From contig NAOQ01000784.1 of the NCBI GenBank assembly GCA_002751075.1, positions 1 to 13,051 on the forward strand: a DNA stretch of 13,051 nucleotides. The letters are read 5' to 3'. The notes below the pieces were generated by a model. That model was not told the DNA's origin. It did not search any database and was given only the letters and a program-made list of their open reading frames with translations. Shown in pieces: positions 1-9,145 of this stretch. Source of the stretch: Ichthyophonus hoferi. Its lineage: Eukaryota; Opisthokonta; Ichthyosporea; Ichthyophonida; Ichthyophonidae. The translations under genes and the position numbers were made by a program. Every line of letters starts with the position of its first letter. Position 1 is the first letter of the stretch.

Positions 1-124
1 GGTAATAGTAATAGTAATGGTAATGGTAATAGTAATAGTAATAGTAATAGTAATGGTAATGGTAATAGTAATAGTAATAGTAATAGTAACAGTAATAGTA
101 TTATACTGCAGTAATAGTAATGGT
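1..124. repeat. AGTAAT/GGTAAT simple repeat
   Basis: A trinucleotide/hexanucleotide array made of AGTAAT and GGTAAT units runs from the window edge to about base 99, then continues in broken form to about base 124. It probably extends beyond the left edge. It lies upstream of the first recognised XRCC3 exon, and no coding role is seen. Confidence 0.9.
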
Positions 125-602
125 ATTACATTATATCAATATTAATGATATTGGTATTCCATTCCACACACGGAGGGTAACCAAGATGAAGACATAGAGG
201 ATATGTTATTACAAACGCTTTTAAACACACCTACATACATACAACATATACATACATACATATATATACGTAGGCATTTTTGCATCTATATTGTATTTTT
301 GCATGTGTAATTACTTATCCCACTGTATTAGCAGACCGCGTTGTAGACAAATACATTGAAGTATATAGAAAGACATAAATATATGTAAATAAATGACAAA
401 TACTTCTAAAGAAAAAAATATATAAGTAATATATATATATACGTATATACGTACATATAGGGTAGATATCAAGCCAATAAATATTACAATACTATTTCTA
501 TATATTTTAATATATATACAGTATAGATATGGATATATCAACTAATCATTGGTAAAATGTAACATACAGATAGCCAATCCCAGCTCGCCTTGTCTTGGGC
601 AG
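125..602. other. XRCC3: AT-rich sequence upstream of first recognised XRCC3 exon
   Basis: No exon could be placed here with confidence. It contains CATA-type repeats (about 219-268) and TA-rich runs (about 418-450). The XRCC3 start codon must lie in this stretch or further left, because the exon at 603 begins in the middle of a codon and its frame has a stop (560-562) upstream without an ATG. By comparison with human XRCC3 only a handful of residues are missing. A tiny first exon is possible: ATG at 303 followed by a GT at 307 has the right phase, but this is weak. Confidence 0.5.
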
Positions 603-666
603 CCAATGACATCTACCCATATCACTCTCTGACGGCACACCAGATTTACCAGTGCTGCAGTCCTAG
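603..666 (+). CDS. XRCC3: XRCC3 exon A (N-terminal helices, partial)
   Basis: Acceptor gggcag after a pyrimidine-rich stretch; donor CCTAG|gtacaa. The reading frame (NDIYPYHSLTAHQIYQ) ends with two bases AG that complete a codon with the first base of the next exon. Joined, LTAHQI and NIDDLVTF line up with human LNPRII and KEVLHF, the first helix-hairpin-helix part. It enters with one base from an unseen exon. Similarity is modest, so phase and splice signals carry most of the weight. Confidence 0.6.
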
Positions 667-3600
667 GTACAAGTTGATCATTGGTGTATTGTTGTGGGTG
701 CTTTTATATTTGATTGGTGAGGTGCAGGTAGAGGTCGATGGGGGTTTACGGGGATGTATATTATTGGCTAATATATTAATATATCCGCGTATATTATATA
801 TATATATTTACCCTCTAATCAAAAGAGCACATACATACAGACAACCGACCTATCCACCCATAAACCTTTATTACCTCAAAACAATATAGATATTTTTTTG
901 ATGAATTCTTCTTTTTGATCGGAAAGAAAGTTGTTTTAATACAAGGTAATTAGCTCTGGACGAGTTTTAAAACACTCAATCTACCAATAGGAATATTGAT
1001 GATTTGGTCACATTCAATGAAAAGTCATCTGCTAAACCAAGACACGTGACTGGCTGTATATCACGACTTACGATGGGTTGCCCTAATCTTGACCGTTGGT
1101 TGGGTGGTGGCATTCATACAGTGAGTTCTTTCATTGGCCCATTTCTCTCTCCCTCTCCTTATCCCTCCCTCTCTATCTTCTTTTCTCTCTATCTTGCTTT
1201 TCATTGTTAGCAACCCTTATATATTTGATATGTCTATTAATATCTTACAATAATCACAGGGTGGCATTGTAGAAATCACAGGGGAAAGTGCGGTAGGAAA
1301 GACTCAAGTCTGTTTACAATTGGCTCTTACAGCACAACTACCAGTGGCTATTGGTGGACTAGATGGGGGTGAGCTCTTTGCCAATGGCATACATCACAAA
1401 CCATAATATTTCTTTTTAATAGGACCATCCATTATCTTGCTGCATTCTTTTACCATATATATTGGTTCTCTCTAGGGCTAGTATATTCTTTTATTGTTGC
1501 AATTTGAAGTTTTACTTTCCACTACCTATTGTGTTTGGCAATTTCTTCTTTTGTACTCCCAACCTGATGAATGATTTTTTCTAAGAAAAGAATCGCGTGA
1601 ATCGTATAATCCGGGTCGGGCCATAGAGCCCAGCGTGACACCATATGGCACATACACACACATATACACACATACACATATTTATATACACATATACACA
1701 CACATATATGTATTTTTATCCTCATCCCTTTGCTTTCTTAGCTCGCTATACCTACCCTAGGTATCCATACCCGCATACTAACCCACGAATGACATACAGA
1801 GGTTATTTATATCTGCACAGAGGATTCGTTCCCCACTCGACGGCTTCATCAAATGATCCCATTGGCTCAACAGCGATGGGCCGCACACCTACCCAGGTGA
1901 ACATTATTTTGTTATATACATGTACCAATCACCCAATCACGACTATTATTTAAAAATCTCAATCAATGTTATATTCACTGGGATTATTGATCTATGTTAT
2001 TACTATTGTTTAATCTCATAGGTCATTGACTAAGGTAATTAATTGGTTGTTAATTAATTAGTAGAGCCAATAACAATGATTAATTAAAAATACCAATGAG
2101 TGATATTCACTGAGAATTATTCTTCTTGCATCCTCTAACTCGCTCTCCTCCTCCCTTGACCTCTTTATCTCTTTCTATTTTTTTTTTGCAATATTCAGCT
2201 GCCTATATATATATATATAATACCAACTCACCTTATTTTAATTTTTCTCTTCTCATTGGTTCTCATTTGCATTAAGGGTAAGAACCCAATATGATTGGAT
2301 GGATTTGATATTTTAAAATATCTCAATCTTGAATGTTGCATAAGCGGCCAATACATTTTTCTATATATATAACAGTAAACAATTGGTTGAGACAGACGTA
2401 TGGGAGCGCCATCTGAATATGGAATTACTTATTTTTAACTCTATCATTTCATTAGATGCTTTAAGATAACCTCCTATTGCAAGCCTAGTTTCAATCATAT
2501 ACCACCACGTTAACTGCCTCTTGTATTATACCCTGCTCCATTGCCATATATAGATATGCCAGTACTTACTTTCCCGGTAACACAGTGCCCTGTTTGCCCT
2601 AATATAGGATAGACTGGCTGGACCATATTTACATTGAACACGTGTCTGACGTTGCAGGATTGGCTCATTGTATTGAAAAAAGGATACCATATTTGATAAA
2701 TCATGCCAATGTAAGTATTCTAATTGGTTGTAGTCCACCTATCAATACGCTATCTGATCTTATCTCTGTCTCTAATCTGGTTTTATTTTCACTTTTTCTC
2801 TTTTTAATTCACTTTTTTATGAAAAATGCACACATATTATTTGTTCTCTTTCCAAAGCTACTGTAGCTGTTCCATTATTATGCACCAATCACATTACATC
2901 TTCATCTCATCTTGCAATGTAACACGAGTTTAATTTTTTATCTATATATCCCTTCCTATTGGTCTATTTTACTTTTAAAGTATCTTTGAATTTTTTATCG
3001 ATGATCATTTTCTACATCTGTCATAGAAAATCTTTCCTAAAGGTTTCTACGGTGAGATGTATTGTATTATCTGCCAATTAAAATGACGCTTATCTACCTT
3101 GGTTTTACAATTATAATAGTAATTTTATTTTACGATTAATATTGTTTTAAAAAATCTTTATAAAATTTCAATATAGTTTAATCCTATTTTTATTTAGTTA
3201 ACCAATAATTATATATTTTTAATATCAGAGGTATACGAGTCTCCAATGTAGTTGATTGGCTTGCGGCTACATTAAAATTAGGGCAAGAATTTTATGTGAT
3301 TAAATTAACCGAGGGTCGGGATAGGTTAGAATAGAGAGTTATATTTTTAATTATAACTGTCCGAGTATTTTAAGGAGGAATGTCACATAGCTCTTAAACA
3401 CTGATTGGTCTAGATGATTTATGATTAAAAACTACACACAGATCCGATTAGTTATTATCGATTCGATCACAGCAGTGTTCAGGGCGGAATACATGTATGT
3501 ATGCGTTGTTTTAACTATATTTATGGCTTTATTATTATTATATATACATATACATATACATGCACACATACATATGTTATTCTTCTTTTTCTCATTGGCT

Positions 3601-6021
3601 TATTTACTTTTTTGGTTCCTTTTTCATCCACTAATCTTTCCTTACCTGTGCTTATTTCTTATTGCTATCCCACTCACTCCCCCTTATTTCTATTTATCGA
3701 TTTTCTAGATAGAGGTGTACCGTGCTCATTGGCTGTTAAAATAATGTATTATTATTATTATTATTATTATTATCCTTATTATTATCATTACTATTATTAT
3801 TGTTGTTGTTACAGTTATTATTATTATTATTATTATTATTATTGTTATTATTATTACTATTATTACTATTATTGTTTTTATTATTACTGTTACTATTACT
3901 ATTTCTATTACTATAGTGTCACTTCGTGCCATTGGTACAATAAAACTTATGTATTAGCTTGATCCAATGGGCAGGCGAGACGAAGCAGTAGCACGCAGTC
4001 ACGAACTGTATCGAATAACTGAGGGACTGAGGAGATTGTCAAGGAACCACCATGTGGCATCGGTAGTGATTAATCAGGTATAGTATGTCTTAATAGGGAT
4101 GTATAGTATAGTATAGTAAGGTGTGGTATAGTATAGTATAGTATAGTATGGTATGTTATGTTATGATATGATATAGTATAGATAGGATAGTAGAGTATAG
4201 GATAGTATAGTGTAGCATAGTATAGTATAGCATGGTATAGTATAGTATAGTGGAGTACAGTATAGAATAATATAGTATGTTTTTTATAGGGATGTATATA
4301 TGGGAATGGATATATGTATGGGTACATGTATGTATACGTATAGAATTAGAGATAATAGAACAGGTTATAAGGCAATTTAGTGTAGTAATATACAATACAA
4401 TAGAATATAATACAGCAGAATACAAGGTAATATAATACAACAGAATACAAGATAATATAATATAATATAATATACTGCTATACTCAACTCTACTATGCTA
4501 TGCTATACATTACCAGTATCTATCAAGTAAGGGGCTCAAAGACTATGATCGTCGTGAGGTCATTTTAGATTTTATTTCCAATCATTCAAGAAGGGAAATA
4601 TAATATATTATAATATGGGTTACCCATACGTATGTGTGTTATTTAAAGGCTCATAATAATAATATATTATGAGAAGAAAGAAGTAAACGTTAAAATACAA
4701 AACATGATTTCCATGATCATTATGTCTACAAAAGGAAGGTATTTCTAACCATTAATTAAATTTTCACCTGTATATGTGGTAATATCTCTTCTCTTTCTCG
4801 GTAATGCAGCTTGATTCGATTGTTTTAATGGACTAATTTATCTATACCTACATACACGTGTATATATTTCTTAGCATGCATATTTTACTCTGTCTTTCAC
4901 ACCAGTGGCTACATATCATCACCCCTCGGGTACGCATTCATACATACCCATGTGTAGCTATGTTCTTATGCATTCCTTCTCCCCTAGGTTGCAGATCGAT
5001 TCGAGCCAGAAAACTCTGAGAAAAATGGTCCCTCTGGCCTGGTCCCGGGTACGTTTACACCAATACCAAGGAGTAATTATAAATTATAACTTATACAAAT
5101 TATTTATTAATATTTATTGGTAGGAAACACATTTTTCTTTAACTCTATCTTCCCATTTGAGGTAATAATCTTTTTAATAAGCCAATCATTATCTACTGTT
5201 ATAAATTCCTATCATCATTTTTTTTTTAGCAGGGAGATCATTTTAGTAGACTTTAGGATGAATCATTTTCCACCAGTTATAACAATTTATTTATGCCTCT
5301 ATACATTTGTTTTTTATGGAATTAATTTAGTATACTTTTAGATAATACATATTATTTATCCGTTGGGATTTTTGTCACTGATTCTATTTAATATCTCATT
5401 CTTTCCTGACTTTCCCCTTGCACTCTTATTACAGCTCTTGGCCTACTCTGGTCCAATCTTATCACTACTAGGCTTCTTTTATCACGAACTGATCGGCACA
5501 ATGTAGTCAATCTGCCCGCCATGTGTTTAATATCTTCTTCTTTTACATGGACTACTTCTCCTATCTCCTCATTCAGCGGCCCTCTGGGAAAGATAGATTA
5601 CACCAACACTTCATATACCAGCAAGAACTCACATTCACCCACACTTACCCTTCATGATTCCAGTAAGAAAGAAAGTTCATTAGGTAGCCATAATAGTCCC
5701 AATAGTCCCACAATAGGATCTTTAACTGATATGGATACAATAGATACAAGCACGGATGCTTCTATATCAAAAGTTAATCCTACTTCTTCCCTTGGAGCTC
5801 CTCAGTCAACAATTATACAGAGAGATCGTGGTAAACGGTGTTGCCCCTACCACTATAACTGTGGTTGTGATGCCTGTAACAGAAATGGAGGACATAGGTT
5901 TGGGTTGGATGGAAATAATGTTATTAGATACTTTAACGTCCTATTGTCTCCAAGTGTGGCCAGAGGAAAAGTTCCGTACTGTGTACGGTTGGATGGAGTT
6001 CATTTTCTTAACATTGAATAA
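603..6021 (+). CDS. XRCC3: XRCC3, RAD51 paralog of homologous recombination (9 exons, start missing)
   Basis: XRCC3 pairs with RAD51C (CX3 complex) in the nucleus and acts with RAD51 in homologous recombination and junction processing; this is family knowledge. Exons are 603-666, 991-1120, 1260-1368, 1800-1896, 2608-2710, 3442-3494, 3975-4077, 4988-5048 and 5435-6021. All joins keep phase and all introns are GT-AG. Numbering from the first partial codon gives 435 residues. N-terminal helical region about 10-35, MGCPNLD 50-56, Walker A GESAVGKT 73-80, IYICTEDSFP about 104-113, IYIEHVSDV in exon 5, Walker B LVIIDS 171-176, VVINQV 217-222, and the C-terminal strand region about 405-435. Human XRCC3 is about 346 residues. 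Here the linker after the N-terminal helices is shorter, and a segment of about 140 residues (261-404) is added. The block IYICTED and the C-terminal fit favour XRCC3 over RAD51, RAD51B, RAD51C or RAD51D. The start codon is not identified. Confidence 0.9.
991..1120 (+). CDS. XRCC3: XRCC3 exon B
   Basis: Acceptor ccaatag, donor ACA|gtgagt. It encodes NIDDLVTFNEKSSAKPRHV and then LTMGCPNLDRWLGGGIHT, which matches the human entry into the RecA core (LSLGCPVLDALLRGGLP). It ends in phase 0. Confidence 0.85.
1139..1195 (+). repeat. CT-rich polypyrimidine tract in XRCC3 intron
   Basis: A long run of C and T begins about 18 bases after the donor at 1121. It sits early in a 139-base intron rather than next to the acceptor at 1259, so its splicing role is unclear. 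Confidence 0.7.
1260..1368 (+). CDS. XRCC3: XRCC3 exon C, Walker A
   Basis: Acceptor aatcacag, donor GGGG|gtgagc. It encodes GGIVEITGESAVGKTQVCLQ, containing the P-loop GESAVGKT that binds the ATP phosphates, then LALTAQLP and GGLDG. It ends one base into a codon, which exon D completes as Glu. Confidence 0.95.
1645..1722. repeat. CACATA/CACACA simple repeat in XRCC3 intron
   Basis: Alternating CA/TA dinucleotides in the 431-base intron between exons C and D. The remainder of that intron (1369-1644) shows no recognisable feature beyond ATTGG/CCAAT words. Confidence 0.8.
1800..1896 (+). CDS. XRCC3: XRCC3 exon D, ICTED block
   Basis: Acceptor catacag, donor CCCAG|gtgaac. It encodes VIYICTEDSFPTRRLHQM followed by IPLAQQRWAAHLP. 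The YICTED-FP-RRL pattern is diagnostic for XRCC3 (human VYICTEDAFPHKRLQQL). Confidence 0.95.
1897..2607 (+). other. XRCC3: XRCC3 intron, exon D to E
   Basis: A 711-base intron, AT-rich, with a short (AT)n run near 2205-2220 and about ten ATTGG/CCAAT words. No other gene is seen. Minus-strand open frames around 2510-2738 overlap exon E and have no family resemblance. Confidence 0.75.
2608..2710 (+). CDS. XRCC3: XRCC3 exon E
   Basis: Acceptor aatatag, donor CCAAT|gtaagt. It encodes IDWLDHIYIEHVSDVAGLAH, then CIEKRIPYLINHAN, matching human [21 protein letters not shown]. It ends in phase 0. Confidence 0.92.
2711..3441 (+). other. XRCC3: XRCC3 intron, exon E to F
   Basis: A 731-base AT-rich intron with several ATTGG/CCAAT words. 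No coding or structured RNA feature could be recognised. Confidence 0.75.
3442..3494 (+). CDS. XRCC3: XRCC3 exon F, Walker B
   Basis: Acceptor acacacag, donor ACAT|gtatgt. It encodes IRLVIIDSITAVFRAEY. LVIID is the Walker B strand with its Mg-coordinating Asp (human RLVVIDSVAAPFRCEF). A short 53-base exon. Confidence 0.93.
3746..3915. repeat. (TTA)n trinucleotide array in XRCC3 intron
   Basis: About 170 bases of TTA/TTG/TTACTA trinucleotides in the intron between exons F and G (3495-3974). It produces artificial poly-Tyr and poly-Ile reading frames on the two strands. The imperfect units (TTG, TAC) suggest an older array that has been interrupted. Confidence 0.95.
3975..4077 (+). CDS. XRCC3: XRCC3 exon G
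   Basis: Acceptor gggcag, donor ATCAG|gtatag. It encodes RDEAVARSHELYRITEGLRR, then LSRNHHVASVVINQ, matching human RHLQSLGATLRELSSAF with VLCINQV. The acceptor is chosen because it keeps phase (AT plus G makes Met); an earlier AG at 3956-3957 does not. Confidence 0.93.
4078..4275. repeat. (GTATA)n pentanucleotide array starting at a splice donor
   Basis: About forty imperfect five-base units (GTATA) fill the first 200 bases of the intron between exons G and H. The first unit is the splice donor itself (CAG|gtatag). Confidence 0.92.
4376..4512. repeat. AATAC/ATACA-type pentanucleotide array
   Basis: A second five-base array in the same intron, with units such as AATAC and AATAT. It is related to the GTATA array by composition but drifts to another word. 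The rest of the intron (4513-4987) is AT-rich with no recognised feature. Confidence 0.8.
4988..5048 (+). CDS. XRCC3: XRCC3 exon H
   Basis: Acceptor cccctag, donor CCCGG|gtacgt. It encodes VADRFEPENSEKNGPSGLVP, continuing VVINQ to VVINQV as in human CINQVTEAMEEQ. The AG at 4994-4995 is a possible alternative acceptor but would lose the conserved Val and the frame. Confidence 0.88.
5049..5434 (+). other. XRCC3: XRCC3 intron, exon H to terminal exon
   Basis: A 386-base AT-rich intron, ending in a good pyrimidine-rich acceptor region (ctttccccttgcactc, then ttattacag). Nothing else is recognised. Confidence 0.8.
5435..6021 (+). CDS. XRCC3: XRCC3 terminal exon with long Ser/Thr- and Cys-rich insert
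   Basis: Acceptor ttattacag. It encodes ALGLLWSNLITTRLLLSRTD, which fits human ALGITWANQLLVRLLADR. Then comes a long extra segment, residues about 261-404. Residues about 275-370 are rich in Ser and Thr. A Cys cluster lies at residues 376, 377, 383, 385 and 388, with His at 380 and 394. The family sequence resumes at RYFNVLLSPSVARGK and ends CVRLDGVHFLNIE, stop TAA. A 195-codon open frame argues that the insert is coding. A strong donor-like CA|gtaaga at 5663 has no acceptor among those I examined that preserves frame. Confidence 0.92.
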
Positions 6022-6022
6022 A
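6017..6022 (+). terminator. AATAAA polyadenylation hexamer overlapping XRCC3 stop
   Basis: The hexamer AATAAA includes the TAA stop of XRCC3 (6019-6021). If used, the 3' UTR would be only some tens of bases. A second AATAAA lies at about 6946-6951 and would give a UTR of roughly 900 bases. Which is used cannot be told from sequence. Confidence 0.5.
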
Positions 6023-7379
6023 TTATAAGTAATGATGAAGTAATGGGCTCTGAAAAAGTGATAATTCTTGTGATAAATATCACTGACGACCACACAACTT
6101 ATACATGTCTTGTTATGGTCATTCAATTTATGCCAGCCAAGAATTATGGATATGATCGTCTTTCAGTAACGTGTAAAATCACCTGCTCTGGACCATGCAG
6201 GTATTATACCATTGTAACCCTCTTTTTGTATAAGCTAAAGAGAAAGAAGGAAAGAGATGTGCTGGAAAGATAGTACAAATTGTACATCTTTCCTAAACAT
6301 ATAAAAAAACAAAAATTGTATTTATAAGTAGAGATCAACAGTATATCCTCTTTGTAGTTCGTATGCTTTTGTTTACGAGACTGTATTGGGGCCCAGAACA
6401 ACCTCTATGTTAATAAGATCTGACTGATATATTTTATTAAATTAAAAATATCCAATTGCGTGTGGGATATCAGTATTGATAATTACATTAATTACATTCA
6501 ATTATTACTATTTAACACTGGCATGAAGATAATATTTATGTAAATACCATATTATACATATTTATGTCTGGTATAATTGATACAAAAATTAATCCAGCAT
6601 TTAGTGAAATGATTTTTATGGAAGCATGAAGTATACATTTAAAATATTTTATAGGATATCTCCGATTGTCTACAGACTACAAGAAGTAAACACAAACCTT
6701 TGGAATTTTATCTACTTTGGCAATGGATTTCTTGATTATCTATAGCTTTGTACCATGATTGGCTCTTAATTAGACCAATTATATTTCCAAGGGTTGATAG
6801 AGGTTTTTTTTCATTGATTGATTCAGAGGAATTTCCCCCGCATTTAAAACTAATAATTAATCTACTATAATATTTAACAAATATGCTTTTGATTGGTTGT
6901 TTTAGAATTATAATCAAATCTTTTTTATTATTCAGAACGTGGGCCAATAAAAGTGTACTTATATAATTTATAAAGTATATAAAATTCCAAGAATCTACAA
7001 TATCAATGACGCAATTAAGTTAACGATTTGGATGTTAAACAGGATATAATGTATTTGTATTTTTACCCAAGATAGATCTTGTTACATATATAATATGATA
7101 TCTAGCAATACACTGTAGCTCTTGTGACTGGTTTTTATCTCTTAAGAAGAGTTTAATAATTTTTATGCTGGTTAATGGGACATCTGTAAAAGGGATATAT
7201 GAATATTTGTATGTTTGTTTATTTGATATATAGCTTTGTGTTGTAAGGCTATATTAAACACTCCTCAGCTGTTGAGTAACCCACTTCATGCCTTGGAGAT
7301 TCCCTCTTGACATGCATCTAAACAGACCCAAGTAAAGACCTCTGACGACTTATGTTGTCCTCAAACTGGAAACATTCTT
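6022..7379. other. AT-rich 3' flank of XRCC3
   Basis: No gene is recognised. After the XRCC3 stop the same frame stays open to a TAG at 6271-6273 (83 codons), with Cys-rich and Lys/Arg-rich parts (KLKRKKERDVLER near its end). No family is recognised, and XRCC3 homologs end at the TAA, so I treat this as flank. From 6280 on the sequence is very AT-rich with scattered ATTGG/CCAAT words. Confidence 0.5.
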
Positions 7380-9145
7380 CAAGGCAAACAGAAGGAAAAT
7401 AGTGTCGTTTATTGCTACTTCAGTACCAGCTAAATTGGCCACTCAAGGTTTTTAATTTTGTTAAGAAGGTGCTTCCGAATTTATTAAGTTCAGGCTTTAG
7501 TATGACTAATTCCAAACAACTTCCTTCAGCTTTACACCATTTTTTGGAACTAGTCTGCCTAAAGCCAGAACTTAACGAATTGGGAACTATTTTCTTACTA
7601 AAATTGAAAACCCTGAGTGATCATTTAGCTGGTACTAAAGTAGAAATAAATGACACCATCTCCTTCTGTTTGCCATCAACAAATTACCTGACAGCAAGAG
7701 CATGAACCATAATATCAAGCCTTCGATTATGACTCATCAAGGAAGAAGAACCTTTAATCTGTTTAAGGAATGTTTTCAGTTTGATACAATAATTCAATGT
7801 ATTGGGATGAAGCTGTAAAAGCTGCTGCTTTTACATTAAATGTACTACCATCCGGGAGTATTGAAAAGGGGGAGATTCCATAGAAGCTCTGGTTTGGCAT
7901 GCCAACACTCACTTCAAGATTAAAAACATTTGGATGCAAATGATTTTATTATGTCCACAAAAAGGACAAAATCTTACTATGGGGAAAGGAAGCAATATTT
8001 TTGGAATATCAATCAACACAAAAAGTATTTCAAATACTAGACCATCAAACCAAGGTGATTATTATATTAAGAGATAATTATTTTTTTAAAGATATTTTTT
8101 CTTTATGCCAATTATCAAATCCAGAGCCACGTTTTGTGAAAGAAAATCCTAAAGTACCAGGACCTGATAAAATAATAAGGAGATCTTCTAGTCTTGAATC
8201 GACAAAGGGGAAGTCGACTGTTAAGTTGACAACTCTGGGGAAGACAAACAAGCCTATGGATGTCAACATAGACTTGCTTGAACCCAAATCAAATCAAAAG
8301 AAAAGAGTAGTAAGTATGCTCCTGCCATCACATGCTCGGGTCATAGGTACAGTAATGATCCTTCCACAAATCCTGCTCTTCATGCAATGGCTCTACCCAG
8401 TGTGATAGGGATAGATGATCCCAAATCTGTAACAAAATTTATAAAATTATCTCAATGGTGTGAGTGGGAGGCTGCAATGCAACATGAAGGTACTCAGTGC
8501 CAATTCAGTGTGGAAACTGGTTGATAGACTGAAAATCAACTGATCTTGAAGTCAATGTGGATTTTACTACAAAGAGGGATAGTCATGGTAACGTGACTAA
8601 ATATAAGGCAAGATTAGTGGCAATGGGCAATCATCAACATCCTAATATTGATTATTTTTCCATTGAGTCCCCAGCCTATATCATGACAACTGTATGGATA
8701 TTACTTGCCATGGCTTCTTCACAAAGACTTGATATGGTTCAAGTTGATGTAGTTGGAGCTTACCTTAATGGCAAACTCAATAAGAAAATTTATATGCTTC
8801 AGCCTAAAGGTTTCATGGATCCTGACTATTCATCAGCAGTATGTAAGCTACAGAAGTCAATTTATGGACTAAAGCAATCGGCTTCAGTTTGGATGAAGAC
8901 TTTAACTTTTTTTTTTGGCACCAGAAAAACTTCATCCTTCATCAGCTGATCCATGCCTCTACATATCACACAACTTGTTTTTATTTTATGGTTGTTTGTA
9001 TTTATGTAGATGATATGTTAATAGCTTCCAATTCCATGAATTATATACATATCTTGTCTAAGCACCCACCAAGTCTCAATAAAACAGTGAGCTTATCTGC
9101 CCATTGTTTAAAGGATATTGTGTCTTTTTCCACCCCCCTTTAAAT
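7380..9145 (+). mobile_element. Ty1/copia LTR retroelement, broken internal fragment
   Basis: A fossil Ty1/copia element on the plus strand. The order integrase before reverse transcriptase is that of Ty1/copia, not Ty3. Parts seen: a weak gag-like stretch (about 7412-7705), late integrase sequence including the C-terminal region (about 7790-8110), the linker toward RT (about 8100-8540), and the RT domain (about 8557-9045). RT shows the motifs YKARLVAMG, VDVVGAYLNGKL, KSIYGLKQS and YVDDMLIAS. Protease is not clear, RNase H is not seen, and no LTRs or primer-binding site were found. It is broken, with at least half a dozen interruptions, and looks inactive. The age cannot be timed without LTRs; still-legible RT suggests moderate age rather than ancient. 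Confidence 0.85.

Noticed and set aside
529-551. ATG followed by a donor-like TG|gtaaaa as XRCC3 first exon
   Set aside because: Its phase does not match the exon at 603, giving an early stop after joining.
889-945. Possible extra XRCC3 exon ending ACAAG|gtaatt with a plausible peptide (DRKESCFNTR)
   Set aside because: In the phase needed for the next exon there is an upstream stop with no AG acceptor between it and the peptide; the direct join of exons A and B aligns better.
1522-1725. Minus-strand frame with repeated Cys/Val/Tyr
   Set aside because: Arises from the CACATA repeat in an XRCC3 intron.
3501-3962. Long plus-strand frame rich in Tyr, and the opposite frame rich in Ile (3726-3932)
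   Set aside because: Both are translations of the TTA microsatellite inside an XRCC3 intron.
4070-4440. Minus-strand frames with Tyr/Leu/Ile repeats
   Set aside because: Translations of the pentanucleotide arrays in an XRCC3 intron; no domain and no splice support.
5663-5882. An intron hidden in the XRCC3 terminal exon (strong donor CA|gtaaga)
   Set aside because: None of the four acceptors I examined downstream (5748, 5805, 5820, 5882) keeps the frame, while the unspliced frame is open and rejoins family sequence.
6043-6273. A separate small membrane or Ig-like protein
   Set aside because: Only a DDHTTYTC-like resemblance; no full domain, no signal peptide, and it simply continues the XRCC3 frame.
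7412-7705. An independent host gene in the 97-residue plus-strand frame
   Set aside because: Position just before integrase and RT sequence and a weak gag-like pattern make it more likely part of the copia relic.
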